DNA from: Carideicomes alvinocaridis
Lineage (GTDB): Bacteria; Pseudomonadota; Alphaproteobacteria; Rhodobacterales; Rhodobacteraceae
DNA length: 64,000 nucleotides
Direction: 5' to 3'
NCBI GenBank assembly: GCA_005473895.2
Contig: SRJI02000009.1
Location: forward strand, 1-64,000
Below, in pieces: positions 30,408 to 38,840 of the stretch. The notes beneath the pieces were generated by a model. It was not told where the DNA came from and ran no database searches. It worked only from the letters and a program-made list of their open reading frames with translations. Position 1 is the first letter of the stretch, and each line of letters starts with the position of its first letter. Position numbers and translations under genes: made by a program.

Positions 30408-31469
30408 TTGGCGACAGAAGTGAACGACCTCCTGGACTCGCATCCCACGCCCAGCCTGCTGGTGCGGGCCGATGGGCGGGTCCTCTATGCCAACCAGGCC
30501 GCGGAGAAGTTCTTTGCCCATGATGAGGACGGGGCCGGGACGGGCCGCACCCCGCTGACCGATCTCACCGACCTGGGCGGGAGCGAACTGGCGGCGCGGC
30601 TGCGGCAGACGGCGGGCGCCTCGAACTGGCAGCCCTTTGCCTTCCAGTTCGCCGCGGGCCCCCGGCAGGGCACCCGGGTGATGCTCAAGGGCCGCGGGAT
30701 CCTGCGCAACGGCGACAGCCAGCCGAACGCCTTCATCGTCTATGACGACCCCGGGCGCGCGCGGATGTCGGCCCATACCGGCCTGATCCGCGACCTCAAC
30801 CGCGAAATCGCCCGGCAGCGCGAGCTGCGCGAGGCGCTCGACCGGTCGCTTGCCAACGAAAAGGCGCTGCACCGGGAACTGATCCACCGGGTGAAGAACA
30901 ACCTCTCGCTCCTCTCCGCCCTGATCCGGAACCGGTCTTCGGAGACGGAGAGCGAAGAGGCGCGCGCGGTGCTGAAGGATATCAGCTTTCGCACCCAGTC
31001 GATCGCGCTGGTCCACAACATGCTGGACCGCACCGAGGAGATCGAGGTCGTCAATGTCGACGAACTGATCGGCGAGCTGTGCGACCTGATGCAGGAGGCC
31101 CTCTGCCCGCCGGGGATCAGGATCACCCACGACACCGCAAATCTGCGCCTGCATGTCAGCGACGCGACGCCGGTCTGCCTGCTGATCAACGAGCTGGTGA
31201 CGAATTCCATCAAGCACGCCTTCGAGGACGGGGCCGAGGGCGAGATCCGGCTGGCCTTCCGTCAGAACGGCGTGGACAAGCTGGAACTCAACGTGCGCGA
31301 CAACGGCCGCGGCATGTCGCTGCCGGAGGAGGGGGCCAGCCACCACGGCTCGCGCATCACCCAGGCGCTGGCCACGCAGCTTGGCGGGCGGCTGGAGCAC
31401 ACCTATGACCACGGCACGGTCTGGACGCTGATCTTCGAGCCGGAGGTGCCGGCGCAGGCGGCCGAATAG
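30408..31469 (+). CDS. HisKA_2-family sensor histidine kinase
   Basis: This 353-residue soluble kinase has an N-terminal PAS-like domain (PTPSLLVRADGRVLYANQAA), a coiled linker (about 125-155), a HisKA_2 dimerisation domain with phospho-acceptor H160 in ELIHRVKNNLSLLSALI, and a C-terminal ATPase domain (N-box LLINELVTNSIKHAF; G-box VRDNGRGM). No membrane helix is predicted, so the signal is cytoplasmic. HisKA_2 kinases often act in the alphaproteobacterial general stress response with PhyR, but no phyR/nepR/ecfG is adjacent. Start is a TTG at 30408 after GGGGGACGGGA; the GTG at 30420 is possible. It is coupled to the MetOD1 gene and ends 2 bp from the convergent dcd gene. Confidence 0.85.
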   Translation: MATEVNDLLDSHPTPSLLVRADGRVLYANQAAEKFFAHDEDGAGTGRTPLTDLTDLGGSELAARLRQTAGASNWQPFAFQFAAGPRQGTRVMLKGRGILRNGDSQPNAFIVYDDPGRARMSAHTGLIRDLNREIARQRELREALDRSLANEKALHRELIHRVKNNLSLLSALIRNRSSETESEEARAVLKDISFRTQSIALVHNMLDRTEEIEVVNVDELIGELCDLMQEALCPPGIRITHDTANLRLHVSDATPVCLLINELVTNSIKHAFEDGAEGEIRLAFRQNGVDKLELNVRDNGRGMSLPEEGASHHGSRITQALATQLGGRLEHTYDHGTVWTLIFEPEVPAQAAE

Positions 31470-31471
31470 GC

Positions 31472-32548
31472 TCAGCCAGTCCGGAAATGCTTGGAGAGTT
31501 TCAGCCCCTGGCCCTGGTAATTCGAGGCGATGCCGGCGCCGTATAGCTGCCGCGGCGGCTCTGCCATCCGCTCGTAGACCAGCCGGCCCACGACCTGCCC
31601 GTGTTCCAGCACGAAGGGCGCCTCGTGGCAGCGCACCTCCAGCACCCCGCGCGAGCCGCTGCCGCCCGCCGCATCGTGGCCGAAGCCCGGATCGAAGAAA
31701 CCGGCGTAATGCACGCGAAATTCGCCCACCATCGCCAGGTAGGGCGCCATCTCGGCCGCGTAATCGGGCGGGATATGCACCGCCTCGCGGCTCACCAGGA
31801 TGTAGAAGGCGCCCGGGTCGAGGATGATGCGGCCCTCGCGCGTGCGGATCTCTTCCCAGTATTCCAGCGGGTCGTAATGGCCGATCAGGTCCAGGTCGAT
31901 CACGCCGGTGTGGGGCTTGGCCCGGTAGCCCACGAGCTCGCCCTCCGCCGGTTCCAGGTCGACCGAGAAGCCCAGCCCGTCCGAGATCAGCGCCTCGCCC
32001 GAGACCAGCCGTTCGTGGTCGTGCAGCGCCCGCAGCTCGGCATCGTCCAGCACCGCCTGGCCCTCGCGAAAGCGGATCTGGTTCAGCCGCATCCCCGGCC
32101 GCACCAGCACGGAAAAGGAGCGCGGGCAGATCTCGGCGTAAAGCGGCCCGGAATAGCCCGGCGGCATGCGGTCGAACTCGGTCCCGCCATCGCTGATCAC
32201 GCGGGTCAGCAGATCGAGCCGGCCGGTGGAGCTCTTGGCATTGGCGACGGCCTGCACCTGCTCCGGCAAGCGCAGCGTCTCCTTCAGCGGCACCACGTAG
32301 ACGCAGCCCTTTTCCAGCACCGCGCCCTCGCTCAGGTCGACCTTGTGCATGCGGAACTCGTCCAGCCGCTCGCTGACGGTCCGGCCGCCGCCGGCCAAGA
32401 AGGAGGCGCGGACACGGTAGGCCACTCCGCCCAGGCGGAGGTCGAGCGAGGCGGGCTGCACCTGTTCGGGAATGACCGGCGGCTCGGCCCGGATGGCGCC
32501 GTCGGCGATCATGCTCTCGATCTGCTGGCTGGCAAGAACCCCGGTCAC
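31472..32548 (-). CDS. dcd: dCTP deaminase, double-domain alphaproteobacterial type
   Basis: The enzyme deaminates dCTP to dUTP, feeding dTMP synthesis. At 358 residues it is nearly twice the length of E. coli Dcd (193) and appears to be two fused dUTPase-fold halves: one with EQVQPASLDLRLGGVAYRVR and ANAKSSTGRLDLLTRVISDG, the other with HTGVIDLDLIGHYDPLEYW and RGVLEVRCHEAPFVLEHGQV. Such tandem proteins are annotated as 2'-deoxycytidine 5'-triphosphate deaminase in Rhizobiales and Rhodobacterales. The start is GTG; no in-frame ATG lies nearby. The promoter may be near the tRNA-Pro gene 112 bp upstream. Confidence 0.85.
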   Translation of the reverse strand: MTGVLASQQIESMIADGAIRAEPPVIPEQVQPASLDLRLGGVAYRVRASFLAGGGRTVSERLDEFRMHKVDLSEGAVLEKGCVYVVPLKETLRLPEQVQAVANAKSSTGRLDLLTRVISDGGTEFDRMPPGYSGPLYAEICPRSFSVLVRPGMRLNQIRFREGQAVLDDAELRALHDHERLVSGEALISDGLGFSVDLEPAEGELVGYRAKPHTGVIDLDLIGHYDPLEYWEEIRTREGRIILDPGAFYILVSREAVHIPPDYAAEMAPYLAMVGEFRVHYAGFFDPGFGHDAAGGSGSRGVLEVRCHEAPFVLEHGQVVGRLVYERMAEPPRQLYGAGIASNYQGQGLKLSKHFRTG

Positions 32549-32660
32549 GTCGCGATCCCCAATGGCGTCAGGTTTCCCCGTGGCATCGCGTTATCCCGTG
32601 TCAGTCCCCCAGAGACGACAATCGCCCGAGGCCGGTCGGCCAGCGGGCGATGGTGTCGAA

Positions 32661-32737
32661 TGGTCGGGCTAGCAGGACTCGAACCTGCGACCTTCCGTCC
32701 CCCAGACGGACGCGCTACCAGGCTGCGCCATAGCCCG
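32661..32737 (-). tRNA. tRNA-Pro (anticodon GGG)
   Basis: The 77-nt gene folds as a cloverleaf: acceptor CGGGCTA with TAGCCCG, D arm with GCGC...GCGC, anticodon arm TCCGT-CTGGGGG-ACGGA, and T arm GCAGG-TTCGAGT-CCTGC. The anticodon GGG reads CCC/CCU proline codons. The 3' CCA is encoded. It lies in the operon-like stretch between merR and dcd on the minus strand. Confidence 0.97.
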
Positions 32738-32793
32738 ACACTGAGGCGTGTCATAACGATTCTGGCAGCGAGAACAAGGGGGCATTTGGCCAT

Positions 32794-33903
32794 TCAGGAC
32801 CGCGCCATGTCATTCCCGGCGATCTGCCGCAGCCGCGCCATGAACGGCACCAGCTCCTCCGCCACGTCGGGCTCGATTCGGCGGATCCGGGCGAGGCGGG
32901 CCAGCGGGCCGGGCGCGGCCGTGATCTCGTCATCCGCCGGGTCCGGCGGGATCGCGGCGCCAAGGGGCGCGGCGGGTGTTGCCGCGGGCGGCTCCGCCTC
33001 GATCTCGGGCGGCGCGCCGACGGGCGCCTGTTCGGCTTCGGCCCTGGGCGGTACGGTGCCGCTCGCCTGGCCGAAGGACGGTGCAGTCGTTTGCGGCTCC
33101 GGGGACGATTCTGACGCGGCCGGGAGCGATTCTTCTTCCGGCGGCATGGCGTCGGCCTCGGCGGCCGGGTCCGGGGAAGGGGGCTCGACCGTGTCATTCG
33201 GGTTCGCCGCGACATTGTCGCTGCGCGGCGGCGTCGGCTCCTCGCGCTGGAGGAACGCCCGCTTCGCCGCGGAGAAATCGTCGGCCGCGCTTGTATGGGC
33301 CGAGGCCTCCTCCTCGGCTGGTTCGGGAACTGGTTCGGAGCTCGCGGCGGCAGGCGCGTCCTCCTGCGGAGGGGCGGGTGGCACCGAGCCGAGGGACGCG
33401 GCCGCAGGGTCCGCACCGGCCTCCGGTTCAACGGTCTCCGCGGCAGGCGCCTCGGCCGGTTGCTCCGCGCCCGCTTGTTCCGGGCCCGGTTGTTCCGGGG
33501 CAGTCGGCCGGGAGGGCGTGGCGGGTTCACTCGCGCCGGGGGGCTGGAACCGTAGCACGCGGCCCCGCTCTGCCTGGACGTCGGCCATCATCGGGGCCTG
33601 GTCGACAGCGTCGTCCCCGGGTTCGCCCGCAATGTCGGGGGAGAGTGAAGAAACGTGTCGAACGCCTTGTTCGCGCAGGATTTTCTGCACGCCCTTGATG
33701 GTCATCCCGTCGTCATGCAGTAGCACCTTGATGCCACCGATCAGCGCCATGTCGCTGGGGCGGTAATAGCGGCGCCCGCCGGCCCGCTTGACCGGCTTGA
33801 TCTGGGTGAACTTGCTTTCCCAGAATCGAAGCACGTGGGCTGGAACATCCAGCCACTCGGCCACTTCGCTTATGGTGCGGAAGGCATCGGCGGATTTGGC
33901 CAT
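32794..33903 (-). CDS. MerR-family transcriptional regulator with long low-complexity tail
   Basis: The 369-residue protein has a MerR-type winged helix at the N-terminus ([60 protein letters not shown]). No metal-binding cysteines or known effector domain follow; from about 105 to 330 it is proline-, alanine- and glutamate-rich, ending in a short folded-looking tail ([20 protein letters not shown]). This type sits downstream of ihfA in many alphaproteobacteria. Its ATG is 14 bp after the ihfA stop. Regulated genes are unknown. Confidence 0.85.
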   Translation of the reverse strand: MAKSADAFRTISEVAEWLDVPAHVLRFWESKFTQIKPVKRAGGRRYYRPSDMALIGGIKVLLHDDGMTIKGVQKILREQGVRHVSSLSPDIAGEPGDDAVDQAPMMADVQAERGRVLRFQPPGASEPATPSRPTAPEQPGPEQAGAEQPAEAPAAETVEPEAGADPAAASLGSVPPAPPQEDAPAAASSEPVPEPAEEEASAHTSAADDFSAAKRAFLQREEPTPPRSDNVAANPNDTVEPPSPDPAAEADAMPPEEESLPAASESSPEPQTTAPSFGQASGTVPPRAEAEQAPVGAPPEIEAEPPAATPAAPLGAAIPPDPADDEITAAPGPLARLARIRRIEPDVAEELVPFMARLRQIAGNDMARS

Positions 33904-33917
33904 GAGCCGCCCCGCGC

Positions 33918-34220
33918 CTAGCTCTTGTTGCCCGCGGCGATGCGGTCCTTCATCAGGTGCGAGGGCCGGAAGGTGAGGACCCGCCGCGGCTGGATCGGCA
34001 CCTCTTCGCCGGTCTTGGGATTGCGGCCCACGCGCGCGGCCTTGTCGCGCACCGAGAACGTACCGAAGGACGATATCTTGACCTGCTCGCCACGCACGAG
34101 CGCGTCGGACATATGGGTCAGGACACTTTCCACCAGATCCGCCGATTCATTGCGCGACAGACCCACTTCACGGAAGACCGCTTCGCTCAGGTCCATGCGC
34201 GTCAGAGTCTTGTGACTCAT
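33918..34220 (-). CDS. ihfA: Integration host factor subunit alpha
   Basis: IHF-alpha bends DNA sharply with IHF-beta and acts in recombination, replication and sigma-54 or phage promoters. The 100-residue protein shows the HU/IHF fold: [40 protein letters not shown], then [18 protein letters not shown]. The proline (P of GRNPKTG...) arm tip that intercalates DNA is present. It is coupled to the downstream merR gene and follows fabH by 134 bp; the gap holds A/T-rich sequence that may carry its own promoter. Confidence 0.95.
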   Translation of the reverse strand: MSHKTLTRMDLSEAVFREVGLSRNESADLVESVLTHMSDALVRGEQVKISSFGTFSVRDKAARVGRNPKTGEEVPIQPRRVLTFRPSHLMKDRIAAGNKS

Positions 34221-34354
34221 ACCATCCCCCTGCTTTTGTTGCGGTCACAATACGGGCGGGATTTTTCACATGTCAACGATCAAGAGGAGAGACAGGCGGA
34301 ATTTGGCAGGAAAATCCGCCCCTTGGGAGCCGATGCTGCGTGGCCGCGCGGCGT

Positions 34355-35329
34355 CTACCAGCGCAGGACCACCGCGCCCCAGGCCAGGCCGCCGCCGATC
34401 GCCTCGGTCACGACCACGTCGCCTTCGCGGATCTGGCCGCGTTCCCGGCCCACCGACAGGGCGAGGGGGATCGAGGCGGCAGAGGTGTTTCCGTGATCCT
34501 GCACCGTGACGACCACGTGATCCATCGGCACGCCCATCTTCTTGGCCGTGCCCTGGATGATGCGGATATTGGCCTGGTGCGGCACGATCCAGTCCACGTC
34601 GTCATTGCCCAGCCCGGCCTTGCCAAGCGCGGCCTCCGCGGTCGCGGCAAGCTTGCCGACAGCCTGCCGGAACAACGGGTTGCCCTGCATCCGCAGCTTG
34701 CCCGCCTGGCCGGTGGTCGAGACGCCGCCATCCACGTAGAGCATCTCGCGGTAGGAGCCGTCGGAGTTCAGGTCGGCCGACAGGATGCCGCGATCCGCGG
34801 ACTCTCCGGCGCTTTCCGTGGCCTCCAGCACCAGCGCGCCTGCGCCGTCGCCGAACAGCACGCAGGTGGAGCGGTCGGTCCAGTCCATGATCCGGCTGAA
34901 GGTCTCCGCCCCGATGACGAGGATGCGGTTCGCCTGTCCCGACAGGATCATGCCGTTGGCATTGGCCAGCGCGTAGACGAAGCCGGCGCAGACGGCCTGC
35001 ACGTCGAAGGCAAAGCCGTGGCGCATGCCGAGCGCCTCCTGCACCATGGTGCCGACGGAGGGGAAGGTGAGGTCGGGGGTCGAGGTGGCGACGATCACCG
35101 CGTCGATGTCATCGGCGCTCATCCCGGCATCCGCGAGCGCGCGTTCGGCCGCCTTCGTGGCCATCATCGAGGTCGTCTCGCCCTCGGCGGCGAAATGGCG
35201 CCGCTCGATGCCGGAGCGGCTGCGGATCCATTCGTCGGAGGTGTCGAGCGTCTTCTCGAATTCCGAGTTTTCCACAACACGTTCGGGCAGATAATGTCCT
35301 ACGCCGCGAACCACAGCCCGAATTGTCAT
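34355..35329 (-). CDS. fabH: Beta-ketoacyl-ACP synthase III
   Basis: FabH starts fatty-acid synthesis by condensing acetyl-CoA with malonyl-ACP. The 324-residue thiolase-fold protein has the catalytic triad: C114 in DVQAVCAGFVYA, His in WIVPHQANIRII and Asn in DHGNTSAASIPL. Length is normal. Its ATG overlaps the plsX stop by 4 bp, so synthesis is coupled with the phospholipid enzyme, a well-known arrangement linking fatty-acid initiation to glycerolipid assembly. Confidence 0.97.
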   Translation of the reverse strand: MTIRAVVRGVGHYLPERVVENSEFEKTLDTSDEWIRSRSGIERRHFAAEGETTSMMATKAAERALADAGMSADDIDAVIVATSTPDLTFPSVGTMVQEALGMRHGFAFDVQAVCAGFVYALANANGMILSGQANRILVIGAETFSRIMDWTDRSTCVLFGDGAGALVLEATESAGESADRGILSADLNSDGSYREMLYVDGGVSTTGQAGKLRMQGNPLFRQAVGKLAATAEAALGKAGLGNDDVDWIVPHQANIRIIQGTAKKMGVPMDHVVVTVQDHGNTSAASIPLALSVGRERGQIREGDVVVTEAIGGGLAWGAVVLRW

Positions 35330-36435
35330 GATGCTTGCTTGCCTTTGTCCTCGCTCGCCTCGTCCGCATCGTGGGGGAGCTCCGCCGCGGATGCAACCCG
35401 GGCGGCGAGCTTGTCGGTAAAGCCGGATTGCGCCAGGTCGAAGGCCAGCTTGACCGCCGCCTCGACCCCGGTGGCATCGGCGGAGCCGTGGCTTTTCACC
35501 ACGGTGCCGTTCAGGCCGAGGAAGACGCCGCCATTCACCCGGCGCGGATCGATCCGGCGTTGCAGCCGCTTCAAGGAGGTCAGGGCCAGCAGCGAGGCAA
35601 GCCGCGACAGCGGGGTGTAACGGAAGGCTTCTTTCAACAGGTCGCCGATCAGCGTGGCGGTGCCTTCGCCGGTCTTGAGCGCCACGTTGCCGGTGAAGCC
35701 GTCGGTCACGATGACGTCGCAGCGCGTGCCCGGCAGGTCGCCACCCTCGGCGAATCCCACGTAGTCGAAGCGCGCGTCATGGGCGGCGCGGGCGATCATG
35801 TCCCCGGCCTCCTTCAGCTCGGCGCGGCCCTTGTATTCCTCGGTGCCGACATTCATCAGCCCGACGCGCGGCACCTCGATTCCCAGCCCGTTGCGAGCAT
35901 AGGAGGCGCCCATCAGCGCGTATTGCAGCAGGTCCTCGGCATCGGCGCGCACATCGGCGCCGCCGTCCAGCAGCACGTTGAAACCCTGCGGATTGCGCGA
36001 GGGCCAGAGCACGGCGATGGCGGGGCGGTTGATGCCGGGCAGCTTGCGCAGGCGAACCATGGCCAGCGCCATCAGCGCGCCGGTATTGCCGCAGCTCACG
36101 CAGACCGTGGCCTCGTTCTCGCGCACGGAATCGAGCGCCGACCACATGGAGGTGTCCTTGCCGTGGCGCATCACGTGCGACGGCTTGTCGGACATGGTCA
36201 CGACGCCCGCGGCCGGCCGAATCTCGCAGCGCCCGGCGAGATGTCGCCGTTTCGCCACGAGCGGTTTCAGCTCGTCCTCGTTGCCGTGAAGCAGGAAATA
36301 GACCGAAGGATTGGACCTGACTGCGCTTGCACAGCCGGCGACCACCGCCGCCGGTCCACGGTCTCCGCCCATGGCGTCGACGGAAATGACGGTGCGGCCC
36401 GTGTCCTCTGTGGAATGATCCTGATCAGCGGTCAT
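35326..36435 (-). CDS. plsX: Phosphate acyltransferase PlsX
   Basis: PlsX converts acyl-ACP to acyl-phosphate, the donor for PlsY in phosphatidic acid synthesis. The 369-residue protein has the family start VISVDAMGGDRGPAAVVAGC, and further motifs ATVCVSCGNTGALMALAMVR, RPAIAVLWPS, and DVIVTDGFTGNVALKTGEGT. It is a peripheral membrane enzyme. It lies 22 bp after rpmF and overlaps fabH. The N-terminus is slightly extended relative to others (MTADQDHSTEDTGRT) before the conserved core. Confidence 0.96.
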   Translation of the reverse strand: MTADQDHSTEDTGRTVISVDAMGGDRGPAAVVAGCASAVRSNPSVYFLLHGNEDELKPLVAKRRHLAGRCEIRPAAGVVTMSDKPSHVMRHGKDTSMWSALDSVRENEATVCVSCGNTGALMALAMVRLRKLPGINRPAIAVLWPSRNPQGFNVLLDGGADVRADAEDLLQYALMGASYARNGLGIEVPRVGLMNVGTEEYKGRAELKEAGDMIARAAHDARFDYVGFAEGGDLPGTRCDVIVTDGFTGNVALKTGEGTATLIGDLLKEAFRYTPLSRLASLLALTSLKRLQRRIDPRRVNGGVFLGLNGTVVKSHGSADATGVEAAVKLAFDLAQSGFTDKLAARVASAAELPHDADEASEDKGKQAS

Positions 36436-36457
36436 GCGACGGGTCCGCGACGAACGC

Positions 36458-36664
36458 TTACGCGGCGTCTTCGTCCAGATCGACCTCTTCCACCGTCGCG
36501 ATCACTTCCCGGTCGGCATAGTGGCCGCAGGAGGGGCAGACGTGGTGCGGGCGCTTGAGCTCGCCGCAATTGGGGCATTCGTTCGGATTGGCGGCGCTCA
36601 GGCTATCATGTGCGCGGCGGTTGTTGCGGCGCGACTTAGATACCTTGTTCTGCTGGACAGCCAT
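36458..36664 (-). CDS. rpmF: 50S ribosomal protein L32
   Basis: A 68-residue L32: basic N-terminus ([20 protein letters not shown]) and a zinc ribbon with both CxxC pairs intact (CPNC at about 30 and CPSC near 43), so it is the zinc-bound (C+) form. The acidic C-terminal tail ([11 protein letters not shown]) is typical of alphaproteobacteria. It is upstream of plsX and fabH, the widely conserved rpmF-plsX-fabH order. A 173-bp leader between DUF177 and rpmF holds a perfect palindrome. Confidence 0.97.
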   Translation of the reverse strand: MAVQQNKVSKSRRNNRRAHDSLSAANPNECPNCGELKRPHHVCPSCGHYADREVIATVEEVDLDEDAA

Positions 36665-36784
36665 GTCTCAACCTATCGTCAAAAGGGGGCGGCGTGAACG
36701 CGCCCGGTGTTGCGTGTTCGTTTGCGGATCGTTGCGGGCACTTAGGGTAAGACCCATGGCCGTGACAACCCCGAATTGGGTGGA

Positions 36785-36812
36785 GGCGCGAAAATACTGG
36801 CATTTTCGCGCC
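36785..36812. repeat. Perfect 11-bp inverted repeat in the DUF177-rpmF gap
   Basis: GGCGCGAAAAT and ATTTTCGCGCC are perfect complements separated by ACTGGC. The element lies 26 bp after the DUF177 stop and 121 bp before rpmF on the minus strand. There is no T-run after the stem, so it is not a standard intrinsic terminator; an mRNA processing site, attenuator or protein operator are all open. Confidence 0.7.
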
Positions 36813-36837
36813 ATGCAAGCCCGATTCCGCGCTGCGG

Positions 36838-37377
36838 CTACGCGCCGCCCTCCAGCTTGCCCTTCAGCTCCTTCAGCGCCGCGAAGGGCTTCAGGTCCTC
36901 GTCGCGCAGCGGCTCCACGCCCGGGGGCGCCGCCGCGGCCTCCACCGGCTCCTCGGCCTCGTCGGCGCGGGGATAGTCGGGCAGGGCGAGCGCCAGCGAT
37001 TCCTCCAGCACGGCGCCCAGGTCGATGGCGCTGCCCAGCGGCTCGAGCGTGTCGTCCTCGGGCATCTCGGCCTCTTCGTCCTCGGGCATCTCGGGCATGT
37101 CGGGCGTGTAGCGGCGCGTCACCTCTTCCTCGATCCGCGTGGTCACCGGCTTGAGCGTCACCACGCAGGGCTGCACCACGCTGGCGCCCAGCCGGGCGGA
37201 CAGCAGCCAGTTGCGCGAGCCCTCCGGCACCAGCCGGCCGGTCAGCGAGACCTTGCGCAGCCCCTCCAGCCCGAGCGCCACGCGCAGCCGCTCAAGCTCT
37301 TCCGGGCCGGGGCGCAGGTCCACCTCGTGGCTGCGGACATCCTTCAGCTCGGAGACGCGGATCCGGGCATCGGTCAT
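36838..37377 (-). CDS. DUF177 (YceD-like) protein, 23S rRNA accumulation
   Basis: YceD/DUF177 proteins are needed for normal 23S rRNA levels in E. coli and plants and sit before rpmF in most bacteria. The 179-residue protein has the core VSLTGRLVPEGSRNWLLSAR, VVQPCVVTLKPVTTRIEEEV and a C-terminal conserved part (DEDLKPFAALKELKGKL). An acidic insert lies at about 105-130. ATG 37377 begins MTDARIRVSELKD. It heads the rpmF-plsX-fabH cluster and is divergent from bamE with 104 bp between starts. Confidence 0.85.
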   Translation of the reverse strand: MTDARIRVSELKDVRSHEVDLRPGPEELERLRVALGLEGLRKVSLTGRLVPEGSRNWLLSARLGASVVQPCVVTLKPVTTRIEEEVTRRYTPDMPEMPEDEEAEMPEDDTLEPLGSAIDLGAVLEESLALALPDYPRADEAEEPVEAAAAPPGVEPLRDEDLKPFAALKELKGKLEGGA

Positions 37378-37481
37378 TGCTGGCTTCTGGGTCAAGGCGG
37401 TGCGCTTCCTTTCTTGAACGGTTGGCAAACCTTCTGTAATCGAGATAGAAGGCATCCCGGGCCAGAACAAGAGGGGCGGAA

Positions 37482-37934
37482 ATGCAGGGCAGACCGATCG
37501 GCGCAACGGCCGCGCTTCTTGCGGGGGCACTCGCCCTTTCCGCCTGCACTGCGCAATACCGCAACCACGGCTTCGTTCCGTCCGAAAGCGACCTGTCCAG
37601 CATCCAGCTCGGCGTGGATACCCGCGAATCCATCGCGGAGAACGTGGGCACGCCCTCGACCACCGACCTGATCGACGACTCGGGCTATTACTACGTGCGT
37701 TCGCGATTCCGGCATTTCGCCTATCGCGAGCCCGAGGTGGTGGATCGCAAGGTCGTCGCCATCTCCTTCGATCCCACGGGCCATGTCAGCAACGTGGAAA
37801 CCTTCGGGCTGGAGCGCGGCGCGATGGTGCCGCTGACCCGTCGCGTCACGCCGGTGGCGGGCGGCACGTCCAACTTCCTGCGGCGGCTGCTGCGCAATCT
37901 CGGCCGCTTCTCGCCGGCCGACTTCTTCAACTAG
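37482..37934 (+). CDS. bamE: Outer-membrane assembly lipoprotein BamE (SmpA/OmlA)
   Basis: BamE is a small lipoprotein of the BAM complex that inserts beta-barrel proteins into the outer membrane. The 150-residue product has a lipoprotein signal with lipobox LSAC (Cys about 22), then the SmpA/OmlA fold: SSIQLGVDTRESIAENVGTP, SGYYYVRSRFRHFAYREPEV, VVAISFDPTGHVSNVETFGL. The C-terminal extension rich in arginine (NFLRRLLRNLGRF) is a Rhodobacterales feature. It is divergent from DUF177. Confidence 0.92.
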   Translation: MQGRPIGATAALLAGALALSACTAQYRNHGFVPSESDLSSIQLGVDTRESIAENVGTPSTTDLIDDSGYYYVRSRFRHFAYREPEVVDRKVVAISFDPTGHVSNVETFGLERGAMVPLTRRVTPVAGGTSNFLRRLLRNLGRFSPADFFN

Positions 37935-38078
37935 GTCAACGCGCGGCCTTCCGCCCCGGACCGCCCGCTGCAAGGGCGCGGCGCGGGGCGCAGGCCCGTC
38001 ATGGCGTCGTCATGCTTGCCGGCCATAGCGGCCCGCGACTAGCATCGTCGCGGATCGGGTCGGCAAGGGGGCGCTCGG

Positions 38079-38816
38079 ATGACATTGCTCGCCAGGGGAC
38101 GCTACGCGGCGCGCCTTGCCGGCGACGACGCGGATATGCGCGCCGCCCAGGCGCTGCGGCACCGCGCCTTCCATCCCGGCGCGAGACCAGGCCTCGACCG
38201 GGACGAGTTCGACCCGCTCTGCGATCACGTGCTGGTGGAGGAGGTGGCGACCGGCCGGCTAGTCTGCTGCTTCCGCCTGCTGCCGCTGGAGGGCGGGACG
38301 GAGATCGCGCGCTCCTATTCCGCGCAATATTACGAGCTGTCGGCGCTGGCATCCTATCCCGGCCGGATGGTGGAGATGGGGCGCTTCTGCATCGATCCCG
38401 ACCACCACGATCCGGACATCCTGCGCGTCGCCTGGGGCGCCATGACTCGCTACGTCGACGAGGCGGGGGTGGAATTGCTGTTCGGCTGCGCGAGCTTTGC
38501 CGGCACCGATCGCGGCGCCTATCTCGACGCCTTCGCGATGCTGCGCGACCGGCACCTGGCACCCAAGCGCTGGCTGCCCCGGGTGAAGGCGCCGCAGGTC
38601 TTCCGGTTTGCCGCGCGGCTTCGGCGCAAGCCCGACATGAAACAGGCGATGCGGCGCATGCCGCCGCTCCTGAAGACCTACCTGATGATGGGCGGCTGGG
38701 TGAGCGATCATGCCGTCGTGGATTCGCAAATGAACACGCTCCACGTCTTCACCGGTGTGGAGATCGGGGCGATTCCCCCGGCGCGCCAGCGGCTGCTGCG
38801 GGCGGTGGCCCAGTGA
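38079..38816 (+). CDS. olsB: Ornithine-ACP N-acyltransferase OlsB-like (GNAT fold)
   Basis: OlsB transfers a 3-hydroxyacyl group from ACP to the alpha-amino group of ornithine, giving the lyso-ornithine lipid. The 245-residue GNAT-like protein shows AQALRHRAFH, FDPLCDHVLVEE, VCCFRLLPLE, YYELSALASYPGRMVEMGRF and LLFGCASFAGTDRGAYLDAF, matching the PlsC-linked autoinducer-synthase-like acyltransferase family. The OlsA partner, usually adjacent in this order, is absent here; the next gene is on the opposite strand. Ornithine lipids replace phospholipids under phosphate limitation. Confidence 0.8.
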   Translation: MTLLARGRYAARLAGDDADMRAAQALRHRAFHPGARPGLDRDEFDPLCDHVLVEEVATGRLVCCFRLLPLEGGTEIARSYSAQYYELSALASYPGRMVEMGRFCIDPDHHDPDILRVAWGAMTRYVDEAGVELLFGCASFAGTDRGAYLDAFAMLRDRHLAPKRWLPRVKAPQVFRFAARLRRKPDMKQAMRRMPPLLKTYLMMGGWVSDHAVVDSQMNTLHVFTGVEIGAIPPARQRLLRAVAQ

Positions 38817-38840
38817 ACTGGTCCCCGGGCGGGCCCCGAC

